A DNA stretch of 64,000 bases from Rubrivivax sp. (GTDB taxonomy: Bacteria; Pseudomonadota; Gammaproteobacteria; Burkholderiales; Burkholderiaceae_C): positions 1 through 64,000 of the forward strand of contig JAHBZS010000014.1 of assembly GCA_019635285.1 (NCBI GenBank), read 5' to 3'. A program made the position numbers and the translations under genes. Shown here in pieces: positions 17,946-26,328 of this stretch; position 1 is the first letter of the stretch; each line of letters begins with the position of its first letter. The notes under the pieces are model-generated. The model did no database searches and was not told where the DNA came from. It saw only the letters and a program-made list of their open reading frames with translations.

Positions 17946-19505
17946 TCAACGCGCCTGGCGTGCTGCAGCCAATGCCTGACGAATGGCTGTGCCTTGAGCT
18001 GCGAATGCCTGCTGGAGCCTGGTGTCCGTGTCGGCATCCACGGGTGTGGCCAGCATGACGACAGCGCCGTCGCCTCCTTGACCGTTGAGGCGACTGAAGG
18101 CCTGCAGCAGCTTCACCCGCGCATCGCCGGCGTCGAAGCGCCCGTCCACCCAGTAGAAATGGAGTACTCGCAGGCGTTGCTCGCCGACCGCCGTCATCGG
18201 GACGTCGCTGCGCAGGTCCACGGACTGCACGCGCGATGCGCTTCCATTCAAGGGCAGATCCAGACTGCCTCGGGTTGCGGTGGTCCAGCGGCGGTCCTTG
18301 CGCTTGGCCGCTTCGTTGACGGAACTGACGAGTTCGGCGCCATCGCCGCTCGGTCCGTAGTAGCCGACCCACAGCCACACGGGCGGGCCATTCGTCTCCA
18401 GCCGCGCAGCGGCCGTTGCCGCCGGCCCGACCCAACCGGGGGTGAATGGGAACTCATCCTCCGGCACGGCAACCCCTGGCAGTGTCAGCATCACGGCACG
18501 AGGGTCCGTGCGTCCTTCGAGACGCGACAGCAGCGAGTGCGTGCCCACCAATAGCGCCAGCACCGCGATGGCGACACCCCAGACGGGGAAGGGAAAGGAA
18601 GCCGGCGCAAGCTCTCTTGATGCGGTCGCGCGTGGCGGCTCGGGCACGACCTCCGGATCGGCCCACTTGGCGCCCGCATAGAACATCAGGCCCACCACCG
18701 CGCCGAAGATGAACCAGCCATAGGTCTGATGACCGACACCCATCAGGTAGGTGCTGCCCGTGACGTGGCTGATGTACACGATGCTGTAGGCACGCAGCCA
18801 GTTGGCCAGCACCGGCACGACCAGAGACAGAAGCAAGAACCCGATGCGCTTGGTCGTGGACCGATAGTTCAGATACGCGAACAAGCTGCCGACCATCAGG
18901 CAGGCGATCTGGTAGCGGATGCCGCTGCAGGCCTCCACGACGGACCAGTTGCCCGAGGGGATGACGAACTGCATGCCCTCCCGATAGAGGGGAACGCCAC
19001 TGGCACGCAAGGCGAACACCGTCATGTCCGCCGTCCACAACTGCAGCGTGGGAACGGCGAATTCGCCGAACGGCACCGCGAAGAAAAGAAAGGCCAACGG
19101 GAAGGCCAGTGCCCTGGTGATCGCCCATCCAAACAGTGCCGGGACCGTCAACACGAGCATGGCCACCAGACCGAACTGCGAGGCCGCGTTGACCCCCGCC
19201 AGTTCGCCCGCGAGCCAGAGCAGGCAGGCCAGCAGCATGGGAACGAGCGCCCAGGGCCCGGGTCGTGCGCTCAGACGCGCCAGGTCGGCACGTCGGCGCC
19301 AGATGAGCCAGACGCAGATGGGGACCACGAGGAACGCGTGCTGGAAGGTCTCCGAGCGCCACCAGATCTCGACCATGCCGGCCGCCGTGGACCTGAAGAT
19401 CCAGAGGATCGCGGCGATCAGCAGGATCAGCGACACCCAGTTGCCAGCGCTGCGCCCGGAAGGAACTGCCACGCCACCGGCACGCCTGCGGGAGAGGGTA
19501 TTCAT
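17946..19505 (-). CDS. xrtA: Exosortase A fused to an EpsI domain
   Basis: A 519-residue fusion. The N-terminal half has about eight membrane segments and the exosortase catalytic set: Cys193 in EACSGIRYQ, Arg238 in NWLRAYSIVYISH and His259 in GVGHQTYGWF. It is the transpeptidase-like enzyme expected to recognise and cleave the C-terminal PEP-CTERM signal of exported proteins on the periplasmic side. The C-terminal half (from about residue 310) is a periplasmic EpsI domain after one more membrane segment, with the typical LWVGYYGPSGDGAEL and LHFYWVDGRF strands. ATG 19505 overlaps the stop of the upstream glycosyltransferase (ATGA), so I prefer it to a start ten codons earlier. The PEP-CTERM protein at 40515 is a visible substrate. 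Confidence 0.95.
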   Translation of the reverse strand: MNTLSRRRAGGVAVPSGRSAGNWVSLILLIAAILWIFRSTAAGMVEIWWRSETFQHAFLVVPICVWLIWRRRADLARLSARPGPWALVPMLLACLLWLAGELAGVNAASQFGLVAMLVLTVPALFGWAITRALAFPLAFLFFAVPFGEFAVPTLQLWTADMTVFALRASGVPLYREGMQFVIPSGNWSVVEACSGIRYQIACLMVGSLFAYLNYRSTTKRIGFLLLSLVVPVLANWLRAYSIVYISHVTGSTYLMGVGHQTYGWFIFGAVVGLMFYAGAKWADPEVVPEPPRATASRELAPASFPFPVWGVAIAVLALLVGTHSLLSRLEGRTDPRAVMLTLPGVAVPEDEFPFTPGWVGPAATAAARLETNGPPVWLWVGYYGPSGDGAELVSSVNEAAKRKDRRWTTATRGSLDLPLNGSASRVQSVDLRSDVPMTAVGEQRLRVLHFYWVDGRFDAGDARVKLLQAFSRLNGQGGDGAVVMLATPVDADTDTRLQQAFAAQGTAIRQALAAARQAR

Positions 19506-20725
19506 GCGGCGCAAGTCCTCGCGTCCGCGGCGCACAGCCAGCGATCCAAAGCCGCCAGCTGCGCGGACCAGCCGTACACGGCCAAGACCCGTTCCCGGGC
19601 CGCACGGCCGATGGCTTCGGCCCTCGACGGGTCGTCGAGGAGCATCTCGACCGACCTCACGTACTCTTCGGCGCTGAATGCGGCAATGACATCCTTCCCG
19701 GCCTGAACATCCAGGGCCTCGACGCAGGGTCGCGCGGCAACCACCGGACGCGCCATCGCCATGGCTTCAAGTACCTTGTTCTGGACGCCTCGCGCGAGGC
19801 GCAGTGGCGCCACGACGACCGCGGCATGCTGAAGATAGGGCCGCACGTCCGGCACCGTCCCGGTGACCAGGACTTGCTCACCGGCCAACGCCTTGACGGC
19901 AGGCGGCGGATTGCGTCCGACGATGTACAACCTGAGGGCGGGGTTGCGCCGGCACAGCGCAGGCAGCATGGCTTGCACGAACCACGTCACTGCGTCGACA
20001 TTGGGCCAGTAGTCCATGGCCCCGGTGAAGACCACCGGAACCTCATCACGGGCGAAGGGCGACGGCCTCGCTGCATCGGGGGAGAAGTAGTCCGCGTCGA
20101 CCCCGTTGCCCAGCCAGTTCACACGCTGCGCACACTCGGGGGCCAGCGTTCGAAAGAGCAGCGCCTCCTTCTCGGTGACGAAGAACGATTGCTCCGAGCG
20201 CGCCGCCACCAGGCGCTCATACGCCAGCAACTGCCGGCCTTCGCGTCGATAGAGCCAGGACATGGGCCAACGATGTGCGCCCGCATACTCGGTCCACTTT
20301 GCCGAATCCACGTCGACGAAGTCGACCAGCACCGGGGCCGTGAAGCCGTGGGCGTACTGCGCCATCGAGGATGAAAAGACGACCACGGCATCGATGCTGC
20401 CGCTGTCGCGCAGCCGCCGCACCCAGAGGTCCAGGCCCGCGTCGCGGTAGTAGGCCAGCGTCAGCGGCTCGTCCCGCCACAGCCCCGTCAGGCTGGCAAT
20501 GCGGGCGCGCCTCGGATACAGCCGCGCCACATGCAGCTGCTTGCACCACTGACGCAAGGTGGCGACATGCGCTTCGTCCTCCGGGTCGTCGACGAAGGTC
20601 CCCAGGTACACCTCATGCTTCTCTGCCAGGTGGCGCAGCAGATGGTACGAGCGCACCTTGTCGCCCTTGTTGGGCGGGAACGGCAGCCTGTGCACCAGGT
20701 AGAGGATGCGCGCCAAGCCGGTCAT
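19502..20725 (-). CDS. Glycosyltransferase, PEP-CTERM/EpsH1 system-associated (stp1 type)
   Basis: A 407-residue GT4 glycosyltransferase. The N-terminal ILYLVHRLPFPPNKGDKVRSYH and the later VPVVFTGAMDYWPNVDAVTWF are typical of TIGR03087, the first sugar transferase of XrtA loci. It is directly coupled to the exosortase gene downstream and to the FemAB-like gene upstream, with four-base overlaps at both ends. It probably adds a sugar to the lipid-linked EPS unit in the cytoplasm. The donor is not deducible. Confidence 0.92.
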   Translation of the reverse strand: MTGLARILYLVHRLPFPPNKGDKVRSYHLLRHLAEKHEVYLGTFVDDPEDEAHVATLRQWCKQLHVARLYPRRARIASLTGLWRDEPLTLAYYRDAGLDLWVRRLRDSGSIDAVVVFSSSMAQYAHGFTAPVLVDFVDVDSAKWTEYAGAHRWPMSWLYRREGRQLLAYERLVAARSEQSFFVTEKEALLFRTLAPECAQRVNWLGNGVDADYFSPDAARPSPFARDEVPVVFTGAMDYWPNVDAVTWFVQAMLPALCRRNPALRLYIVGRNPPPAVKALAGEQVLVTGTVPDVRPYLQHAAVVVAPLRLARGVQNKVLEAMAMARPVVAARPCVEALDVQAGKDVIAAFSAEEYVRSVEMLLDDPSRAEAIGRAARERVLAVYGWSAQLAALDRWLCAADARTCAA

Positions 20726-21765
20726 CCCAGGCTGCGGACCACGAAGGGCCCCAGCCAGTTGGCCACGCCCAATGGCAGGCGCCGCCAGGTTTCGATCATC
20801 AGCTTGTACTTGGCGTTGGCCGGGTTGTTCTGCGGCACCGCGTCGCGCTTGTAGAGCTGGTATTCGTAGTGCAGCGGCGTCGGCTCGAAGCCCCAGTTCT
20901 TCTTGAACGCATAGGGACCGGTGCCCTGCTTGCTGCGGCCGTAGTCGAAGACCTTGATGCCGCGCGCGCAGGCGCGGCGCATCAGCTCCCAGTACTTGAA
21001 GTCGTTGGCCGCCAGGTCCCGTGCGGCCACGTCGTCGCCGGCGTAGTACGGCAACACCTCGTCGCGGAAATAGAAGCTCAGCACGCTGGACAACGCACGG
21101 CCGTCGGGCGCGCTGACGGTGAGCACCTCGCAGTCGTCGCCGAATTCCTTGCGCAGCGCCTGGAAGTAGCGCTTGGGCAGCGCAGGGGTGCCATGACGGT
21201 GCACGTTGTCCGCATAGAGCGCGAAGAACCGGTCGACATCAGGGTCCAGGTCGCTGCGCAGCTCGTTCTTGATGCCCTTGCGCACCATCGCCCGCTGCTT
21301 GCGCGGGATGGCCAGCATGTTGGCCTCTTCATCCGCCAGGATGGACTTGCGGAAGGTGACGTAGAGATCCTGCCGCGGCCAATCGGGATGGCGCGCCTGC
21401 ACATGCCGCAGTTCAAGGTGCGCCACACCCAGCCGTTGGGCAAGCTGCGCTGCATGCCGCTCCAGCGCTTCGGCCACGTCGTCGCGCATCGCGGCGACGC
21501 CGCCGTACACCGCAAACGGCAGGCTCACCAGCGCGTTGCCGAAGAGCAGGCTGCTGACGTGCGCCAGCGGCAGCACCCCCTCGATGCGCCCATCGACCTG
21601 CGCCTGGAAGTAGTAGGTGTCGTGCCTGAAGACCTGCTTGATGATGCGTTGCCAGCCGGCACGGTGGAAGAAGCTTGCCTGGGGGCAGCTCTGCACGAAC
21701 GCGTCCCAGCGCGCGGCACCGCTCGCGTCGTTGGGCTCCAGGCGCTGGATGTCGATGCGCGTCAT
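20722..21765 (-). CDS. FemAB-related protein, XrtA/PEP-CTERM system-associated
   Basis: A 347-residue protein with tandem GNAT-like folds in the manner of FemAB aminoacyl transferases. The segments SFFHRAGWQRIIKQVF, LSFYFRDEVLPYYAGDD and DYGRSKQGTGPYAFKKNWGF match the XrtA-associated FemAB family (TIGR03019). FemAB proteins add amino acids from aminoacyl-tRNA to peptidoglycan. In EPS loci the acceptor is unknown and may be a sugar amine exposed by the deacetylase encoded five bases upstream. Coupled to the next glycosyltransferase by ATGA. Confidence 0.9.
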   Translation of the reverse strand: MTRIDIQRLEPNDASGAARWDAFVQSCPQASFFHRAGWQRIIKQVFRHDTYYFQAQVDGRIEGVLPLAHVSSLLFGNALVSLPFAVYGGVAAMRDDVAEALERHAAQLAQRLGVAHLELRHVQARHPDWPRQDLYVTFRKSILADEEANMLAIPRKQRAMVRKGIKNELRSDLDPDVDRFFALYADNVHRHGTPALPKRYFQALRKEFGDDCEVLTVSAPDGRALSSVLSFYFRDEVLPYYAGDDVAARDLAANDFKYWELMRRACARGIKVFDYGRSKQGTGPYAFKKNWGFEPTPLHYEYQLYKRDAVPQNNPANAKYKLMIETWRRLPLGVANWLGPFVVRSLG

Positions 21766-21769
21766 GGTG

Positions 21770-22630
21770 TCAGTGCCTGAGGGACTCGACCGGGCGGTCC
21801 AGGAAGACCCGGTCCATGCGACCCCATTTGAAGTCGCCCAGCAGGCTCTTCAGGCGGCTTTCCATGCGATGGATGTTCAGGTAGTGGCGGAAGCGGGTCT
21901 TCGCGTCGATGCCGGCGACCCGCGGCTGTTCGGTATCGATCTCCCACGGGTGAAAGTAGAAGACGGCCGATTCCCCGTCGGCCCCGTTCACCTGGCGCAG
22001 CATCCAGCGCGACAGCGCATAGGGCAGCAGCCTGAAGTAGCCGCCGCCGCTGGAGGGCAGGTTGCGATTGAACAGGCGCAGCGTGGTGATCGGGATCTCG
22101 ATCAGCCCGTCGGTCGCCTGATGCGCGAAGCGCGGGGCGTCCGGCATGCCGTAGTGGTCGTGGCGGATCGGATAGATGCTGGAGCTGTAGCGATGGCCGG
22201 TCTGCGCCAGCGTGTCCAGCGCCCACAGATTGCCCGGCCCGATGGAGAAGCTGGGGGCGCGATAGCCGGCCACCTCGTGGCCGCTCAGGTCTTCGAGCAC
22301 GGCCTTGGCGCGCTCGATGTCGGCGCGAAAGGCCTGCCGGCTGAGGTCGCTGGCGCGCTCGTGCCCGTAGCCGTGGCTGGCAATCTCGTGGCCCTGCTCG
22401 GCGATGCGCCGCACCAGCTGCGGATAGCGCTCGGCGATCCAGCCCAGCGTGAAGAAGGTGGCCTCGGTTTCGTGCTCGTCCAGCAACGCGAGGATGCGGT
22501 CGACATTGCGTTCGACGCGGCACTCGCGCCGGTCCCAGTCGGCACGCGCGATGTACGGCGCGAAGGCCGAGACCTGGAAGTAGTCCTCGACGTCGACCGT
22601 CAACGCATTGGTGATCAGGGCACTCGACAT
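21770..22630 (-). CDS. XrtA system polysaccharide deacetylase
   Basis: A 286-residue NodB-family deacetylase with the family opening NALTVDVEDYFQVSAF and the histidine motif GHEIASHGYGH. The YRAPSFS and FYFHPWEID strands follow, which together fit TIGR03006. Predicted to remove acetyl groups from the EPS or its precursor. ATG 22630 is chosen because family members begin just before the first strand; GTG 22642 would add four residues and cannot be excluded. It lies between the ATPase gene (28-base gap) and the FemAB gene (4-base gap). Confidence 0.9.
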   Translation of the reverse strand: MSSALITNALTVDVEDYFQVSAFAPYIARADWDRRECRVERNVDRILALLDEHETEATFFTLGWIAERYPQLVRRIAEQGHEIASHGYGHERASDLSRQAFRADIERAKAVLEDLSGHEVAGYRAPSFSIGPGNLWALDTLAQTGHRYSSSIYPIRHDHYGMPDAPRFAHQATDGLIEIPITTLRLFNRNLPSSGGGYFRLLPYALSRWMLRQVNGADGESAVFYFHPWEIDTEQPRVAGIDAKTRFRHYLNIHRMESRLKSLLGDFKWGRMDRVFLDRPVESLRH

Positions 22631-22658
22631 GGCGGGTTGCACGAGTAGGCGGCGCGGC

Positions 22659-23762
22659 TCACTTGGCCGTGTCGGCGGAGTTCTTCTTCACGGCATTGAC
22701 CAGTTTCTTGAGCATGCCCAGCGTCTGCACGTTCATGCGCTCCAGGCGCAGCACGCTGCGCTCTAGACGCTGCAGCTGGTCCATGAACTGGTCCGCCCCC
22801 AGCACGTCGATCTGCCGGTTGAGGCCCTTGGCCACGGCCGGGTCGAGCCTCAGATTCGAGAGATCGCCTTGCACACCGTCGTCGGCCAGCGCCACGTGTC
22901 CGTTCACGCCTTCGCCGTCTTCGTCCGCGCTGACCGGCTTGCGGGGCACGACCGACTCGTTGGCGAACTCACGCACCACCTCTTCCACGTCGGCCACCGT
23001 CAGATGCGTACGCTCGCACAGGAAGCCCAACAGCAGCAGGCGGTCGCAGACGGCGTTGATGCGTCGCGGAATGCCCTGGCTGGCCTGGTAGATGGCGTCA
23101 AAGGCTGCCGGCTCGAAGGTCGGCCGGTCGGTGGCGCCGGCGCACTTCAGCCGGTGTTCGATATAGGCCTTGGTCTCGTCCGCGTCGAGTGGCCCGATGT
23201 GGCAGGTGGCGGCCACGCGCTGCCGGAACTGCTCCATCTCCGGGCGCTGCAGGATCTCGCGGAACTCGGGTTGCCCGACCAGGAAGGTCTGCAGAAGCGC
23301 CTGGTTGCCGTACTGGAAGTTCGACAGCATGCGCAGCTCTTCCACGGCGCGCTGCGTCAGGTTCTGCGCTTCGTCGACGATCAGCAGGCAGCGCTTGCCC
23401 TGGCTGGTCTGGCTCAGCAGGAAAGCCTCCAGCGTGACCAGCAGCTCCGACTTGGCCACATCCTTGACCTTGAAGCCGAAAGCTGCGCCCACCATGCGCA
23501 GCGTGTCCTCGGCGTCGAGCTGGGTGGTCACCAGGTGGCCGATGACCACGTCGCTGCCGTGCAGCCCGTCGATCAGCGCACGCAGCGTCATCGTCTTGCC
23601 GGCACCGATCTCGCCGGTGATGACGACGAAGCCCTCGTGCCGCGACACGCCGTACTCGAGATAGGCCTTGGCGCGGCTGTGCTGCTTGCTGCCGAAGTAG
23701 AAGTTCGGGTCGGGGTTGAGTTGGAAGGGCTTGCTGCCCAGCCCGTAAAAGGCCTCGTACAT
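22659..23762 (-). CDS. XrtA-associated ATPase (ExeA/GspA-like AAA)
   Basis: A 367-residue ATPase opening with MYEAFYGLGSKPFQLNPDP, the signature of the XrtA-associated ATPase family TIGR03015, related to the type II secretion ATPase ExeA. Walker A is GEIGAGKT at residues 50-57 and Walker B is CLLIVDEAQN. A C-terminal tail of about 100 residues with spaced Leu/Met suggests a coiled coil ending in a Lys-rich tail. Its exact role in EPS export is not known; regulation or assembly of the secretion apparatus is the usual guess. Three bases separate it from the barrel gene upstream. Confidence 0.92.
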   Translation of the reverse strand: MYEAFYGLGSKPFQLNPDPNFYFGSKQHSRAKAYLEYGVSRHEGFVVITGEIGAGKTMTLRALIDGLHGSDVVIGHLVTTQLDAEDTLRMVGAAFGFKVKDVAKSELLVTLEAFLLSQTSQGKRCLLIVDEAQNLTQRAVEELRMLSNFQYGNQALLQTFLVGQPEFREILQRPEMEQFRQRVAATCHIGPLDADETKAYIEHRLKCAGATDRPTFEPAAFDAIYQASQGIPRRINAVCDRLLLLGFLCERTHLTVADVEEVVREFANESVVPRKPVSADEDGEGVNGHVALADDGVQGDLSNLRLDPAVAKGLNRQIDVLGADQFMDQLQRLERSVLRLERMNVQTLGMLKKLVNAVKKNSADTAK

Positions 23763-23765
23763 CGT

Positions 23766-25397
23766 TCAGAAGCTCATGTTCAGCAGCGCCAGCAGTGCCG
23801 TCTCGTTGTAGGACGATGTGCCGCTCTGCGTCGTGTAGCGCGCGCTCAGCGACAGTCTCGAGCGCTGGGCAAGTTGGTAGGACCACATGGCCAGGCCGGT
23901 CCAGACAGTGGTCTCCTGGCCACCGAAGGTTTCGCTCGTACGTCGTCCGATGGCATTGACGCTCAATGTGGCAAGCGGCGTCAGGCGATGCGACCAGTTC
24001 GCTGTCAGCCCTCGCCATTGCAGGACGTTCCCACCGGCCAATGGCTCGTCGGGATTGAGCACGCCGGGCTGCAGGCTCTCGGACTGCGTCTGGTAGATGT
24101 TGAGGACCACCGTGTCCCGTGCGCCCAGCCACGACACCGAGGCTTCCTGCCGGCGTTCCAGAACGACCTGGTTTGGCAGGTAGCCGTTGTTGAACGATGA
24201 ATTGGGATCGATGCCGTTGGCGCGCATGAAGTCGTTGACCAACTGTGCGCGAGCCACCGGGTCGGGTTCGATCTTCGCGAACTGCGCGAACAACAGATCG
24301 AAAGCCGACGTCGAGCTTCCTCGGCCATTGTTGAACTGGCCCGTGGAGAGGCCTTGCCGGTTGCTGATGGCCCACACCGTGCGCGGCGTGCGGTAGTCGA
24401 AACTGAGCAGGTGGGAGTTGCCGAAGACTCGCTTGTCGTACTCGGCGACGAAGGTGGTGCGCGGACTGGGCTTCCAACGCAGGCCTCCACCCCAACCGGA
24501 CGTGGTTTCATTGTCCAGCGTGGTGAGGTTGCTCGTCTCGACGTTGCCTCGCACCGTGAGGCGCAACTCCGGGGTGACGGCGTAGTTCAGCGACAGGACG
24601 TTCAACTGGTCGAACTCGTTCCTACGGTCGGTAAACATCGCCTCGCGGTAGCTGAAGTCGAGGCCCCAGCTGAGGCGCGACCAGCGCGTGGTCGAGTCGA
24701 ATCCGAGCAGGGCGCCCCATACGGTGGAGTTGGAGGCCAGTGATGTGCCGCTGTCCGTGTAGGTGTAGAACGCGCGGCCGATGTAGTTCACCTCTCCGGC
24801 AATCTGGCCTTGCACATACGGTGCGACGTTGACCGTTGTGACTTCTGTGCGATTGCTGTTGTTCAGGCTCGAATCCGGCGACTGCGTTCCGAACGGCGAG
24901 ATGAACTGCTGCGAAATGCTCGCACTGGCATCGACGAACAGCCAGCTCGGCACGACCTCCGCGTCTACGTTCGCCCGCAGATAGTTCCTGAACGTGCTGG
25001 TTTGCTGGTTGCGGGCGTACAGCGAAGCCCCAAGCGTGTAATCGAGGTAGCCACGCACTCGCCCGGACTGCCCGCCAAGGTGGATGCCGGGCCTCACGTC
25101 GAGAATGAGATCCGATTCCTTGTTGGTCGCGCTGAGGTTGACGTTGTTCGTCAGGGTCGTGCCGACAACCAGGGTCGGCGTCATGTAGAAGCTCCGGCCA
25201 CCGCTGTCGCTCTCGCTGCCGGCGGAACTCCTTCTCGCACCGGCACCATGCAGGTTGCCGCTGGCATTGCCGTAGCCGAGGCCAAGGTCGCTGCCCATAC
25301 CGCCCGACAGGCCCTGCGCGCCGGCTCCCGCCGCGGCCACGAAGAGCAGGCCGCACAGCGGCCGGCGCGCGGCCGAAGCACGGGGTCGCGTCTTCAT
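23766..25397 (-). CDS. Outer-membrane beta-barrel protein, PEP-CTERM system-associated (TIGR03016 type)
   Basis: A 543-residue secreted protein with a signal peptide (Arg-rich start, Leu/Val core, cleavage near AGAGAQ). Many alternating amphipathic strands follow and the end is LLALLNMSF, a terminal-Phe beta-barrel signature. Strand-like runs such as RVRGYLDYTLGASLYARNQQ recur throughout. Size, composition and location match the XrtA-associated barrel TIGR03016. It could form or line the outer-membrane path for the polysaccharide. ATG 25397 gives the signal peptide at the correct place; earlier in-frame codons add an unlikely Ser/Arg-rich leader. Confidence 0.85.
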   Translation of the reverse strand: MKTRPRASAARRPLCGLLFVAAAGAGAQGLSGGMGSDLGLGYGNASGNLHGAGARRSSAGSESDSGGRSFYMTPTLVVGTTLTNNVNLSATNKESDLILDVRPGIHLGGQSGRVRGYLDYTLGASLYARNQQTSTFRNYLRANVDAEVVPSWLFVDASASISQQFISPFGTQSPDSSLNNSNRTEVTTVNVAPYVQGQIAGEVNYIGRAFYTYTDSGTSLASNSTVWGALLGFDSTTRWSRLSWGLDFSYREAMFTDRRNEFDQLNVLSLNYAVTPELRLTVRGNVETSNLTTLDNETTSGWGGGLRWKPSPRTTFVAEYDKRVFGNSHLLSFDYRTPRTVWAISNRQGLSTGQFNNGRGSSTSAFDLLFAQFAKIEPDPVARAQLVNDFMRANGIDPNSSFNNGYLPNQVVLERRQEASVSWLGARDTVVLNIYQTQSESLQPGVLNPDEPLAGGNVLQWRGLTANWSHRLTPLATLSVNAIGRRTSETFGGQETTVWTGLAMWSYQLAQRSRLSLSARYTTQSGTSSYNETALLALLNMSF

Positions 25398-25419
25398 CAA
25401 TCGCGACGGGCCACGCGCG

Positions 25420-26328
25420 TCACGCCGGCTGCTGCTTCTGCCCGTAGCCATAGCCGTAGCCATACTTTCCGTTGGCTTCGACACGGACCTTGTTCAGGAG
25501 CATCATCTTCACGGGACACGACTCGATGGTCGCCAACGCGTGCTGCACATCGGCCTGCAATGTCTTGTCGGCCTGAACCACCATGACCACCTGGCCCATC
25601 TGCGTCGCCAGCACGCGCGCCTCGGTGGTCAGCAGCAGCGGCGGCGAATCGAAGATGACGATCCGGTCCGGATAGCGCCTGGAGATGTCATCGAGCAGCA
25701 AGCGCATGGCATCGCTCGCCAGCAGTTCCGTGGCCCGCGCATGCGGCGTCCCGCTGGGTAGGATGGTGAGCTTGTCGATGTTCGTCTTGAGCAGCACGCC
25801 GGACATCTCGGCCTTGCCTTCGAGCAGGTCGAGCAACCCCGGCCCCTGGGGCAGCCCCAGCATGCGCAGGACGGACGGGCGCGCCACGTCGGCATCCACC
25901 AGCATCACGGTGTGGTCCAACTCGGCGGCAATGCTCATGGCCAAGTTCACCGAGGTGAAGCTCTTGCCTTCGCCGGATACCGCGCTGGTCACCATGATCA
26001 GGTTGCCATGTGCAAGCGCGGCGGCTCCGCGCCCCATCGCGTTGCTGATCAGGGGTCGCTTGATGACACGAAACTCATCGGCAACATAGGAGCGTGGGGC
26101 GTTCGGCGTGACGATGCCGGCGCTTTCCAGCAAGGCCATGTCCAGCATCACGCGCCGGGACGAGGCAGCCGCCTCGTCCGCGTTGCGCGTGCCATCGACG
26201 TCCGCGGTCTGCGGTCCCGCAGGCACCGGCGCAGGCGGTGTCGGCGTGCCGACCGTCTCCGGAACCGCGATCCCTGCGCGGCGCAGCTGTTCCAGCCGCT
26301 GCGCCGCTTGTTCGATCAGGCTGCTCAT
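25420..26328 (-). CDS. XrtA-associated tyrosine autokinase (BY-kinase)
   Basis: A 302-residue cytoplasmic bacterial tyrosine kinase domain. Walker A is SAVSGEGKS at residues 115-123, Walker A' is VMLVDADVARPS, and Walker B lies in IVIFDSPPLLL. The C-terminus has an autophosphorylation cluster of alternating Tyr and Gly (YGYGYGYG). It fits TIGR03018. It works with the chain-length protein encoded immediately upstream, which it overlaps by four bases; cycles of phosphorylation control EPS chain length and export. The first 80 residues are a Pro/Ala-rich linker that probably docks on the membrane partner. Confidence 0.93.
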   Translation of the reverse strand: MSSLIEQAAQRLEQLRRAGIAVPETVGTPTPPAPVPAGPQTADVDGTRNADEAAASSRRVMLDMALLESAGIVTPNAPRSYVADEFRVIKRPLISNAMGRGAAALAHGNLIMVTSAVSGEGKSFTSVNLAMSIAAELDHTVMLVDADVARPSVLRMLGLPQGPGLLDLLEGKAEMSGVLLKTNIDKLTILPSGTPHARATELLASDAMRLLLDDISRRYPDRIVIFDSPPLLLTTEARVLATQMGQVVMVVQADKTLQADVQHALATIESCPVKMMLLNKVRVEANGKYGYGYGYGQKQQPA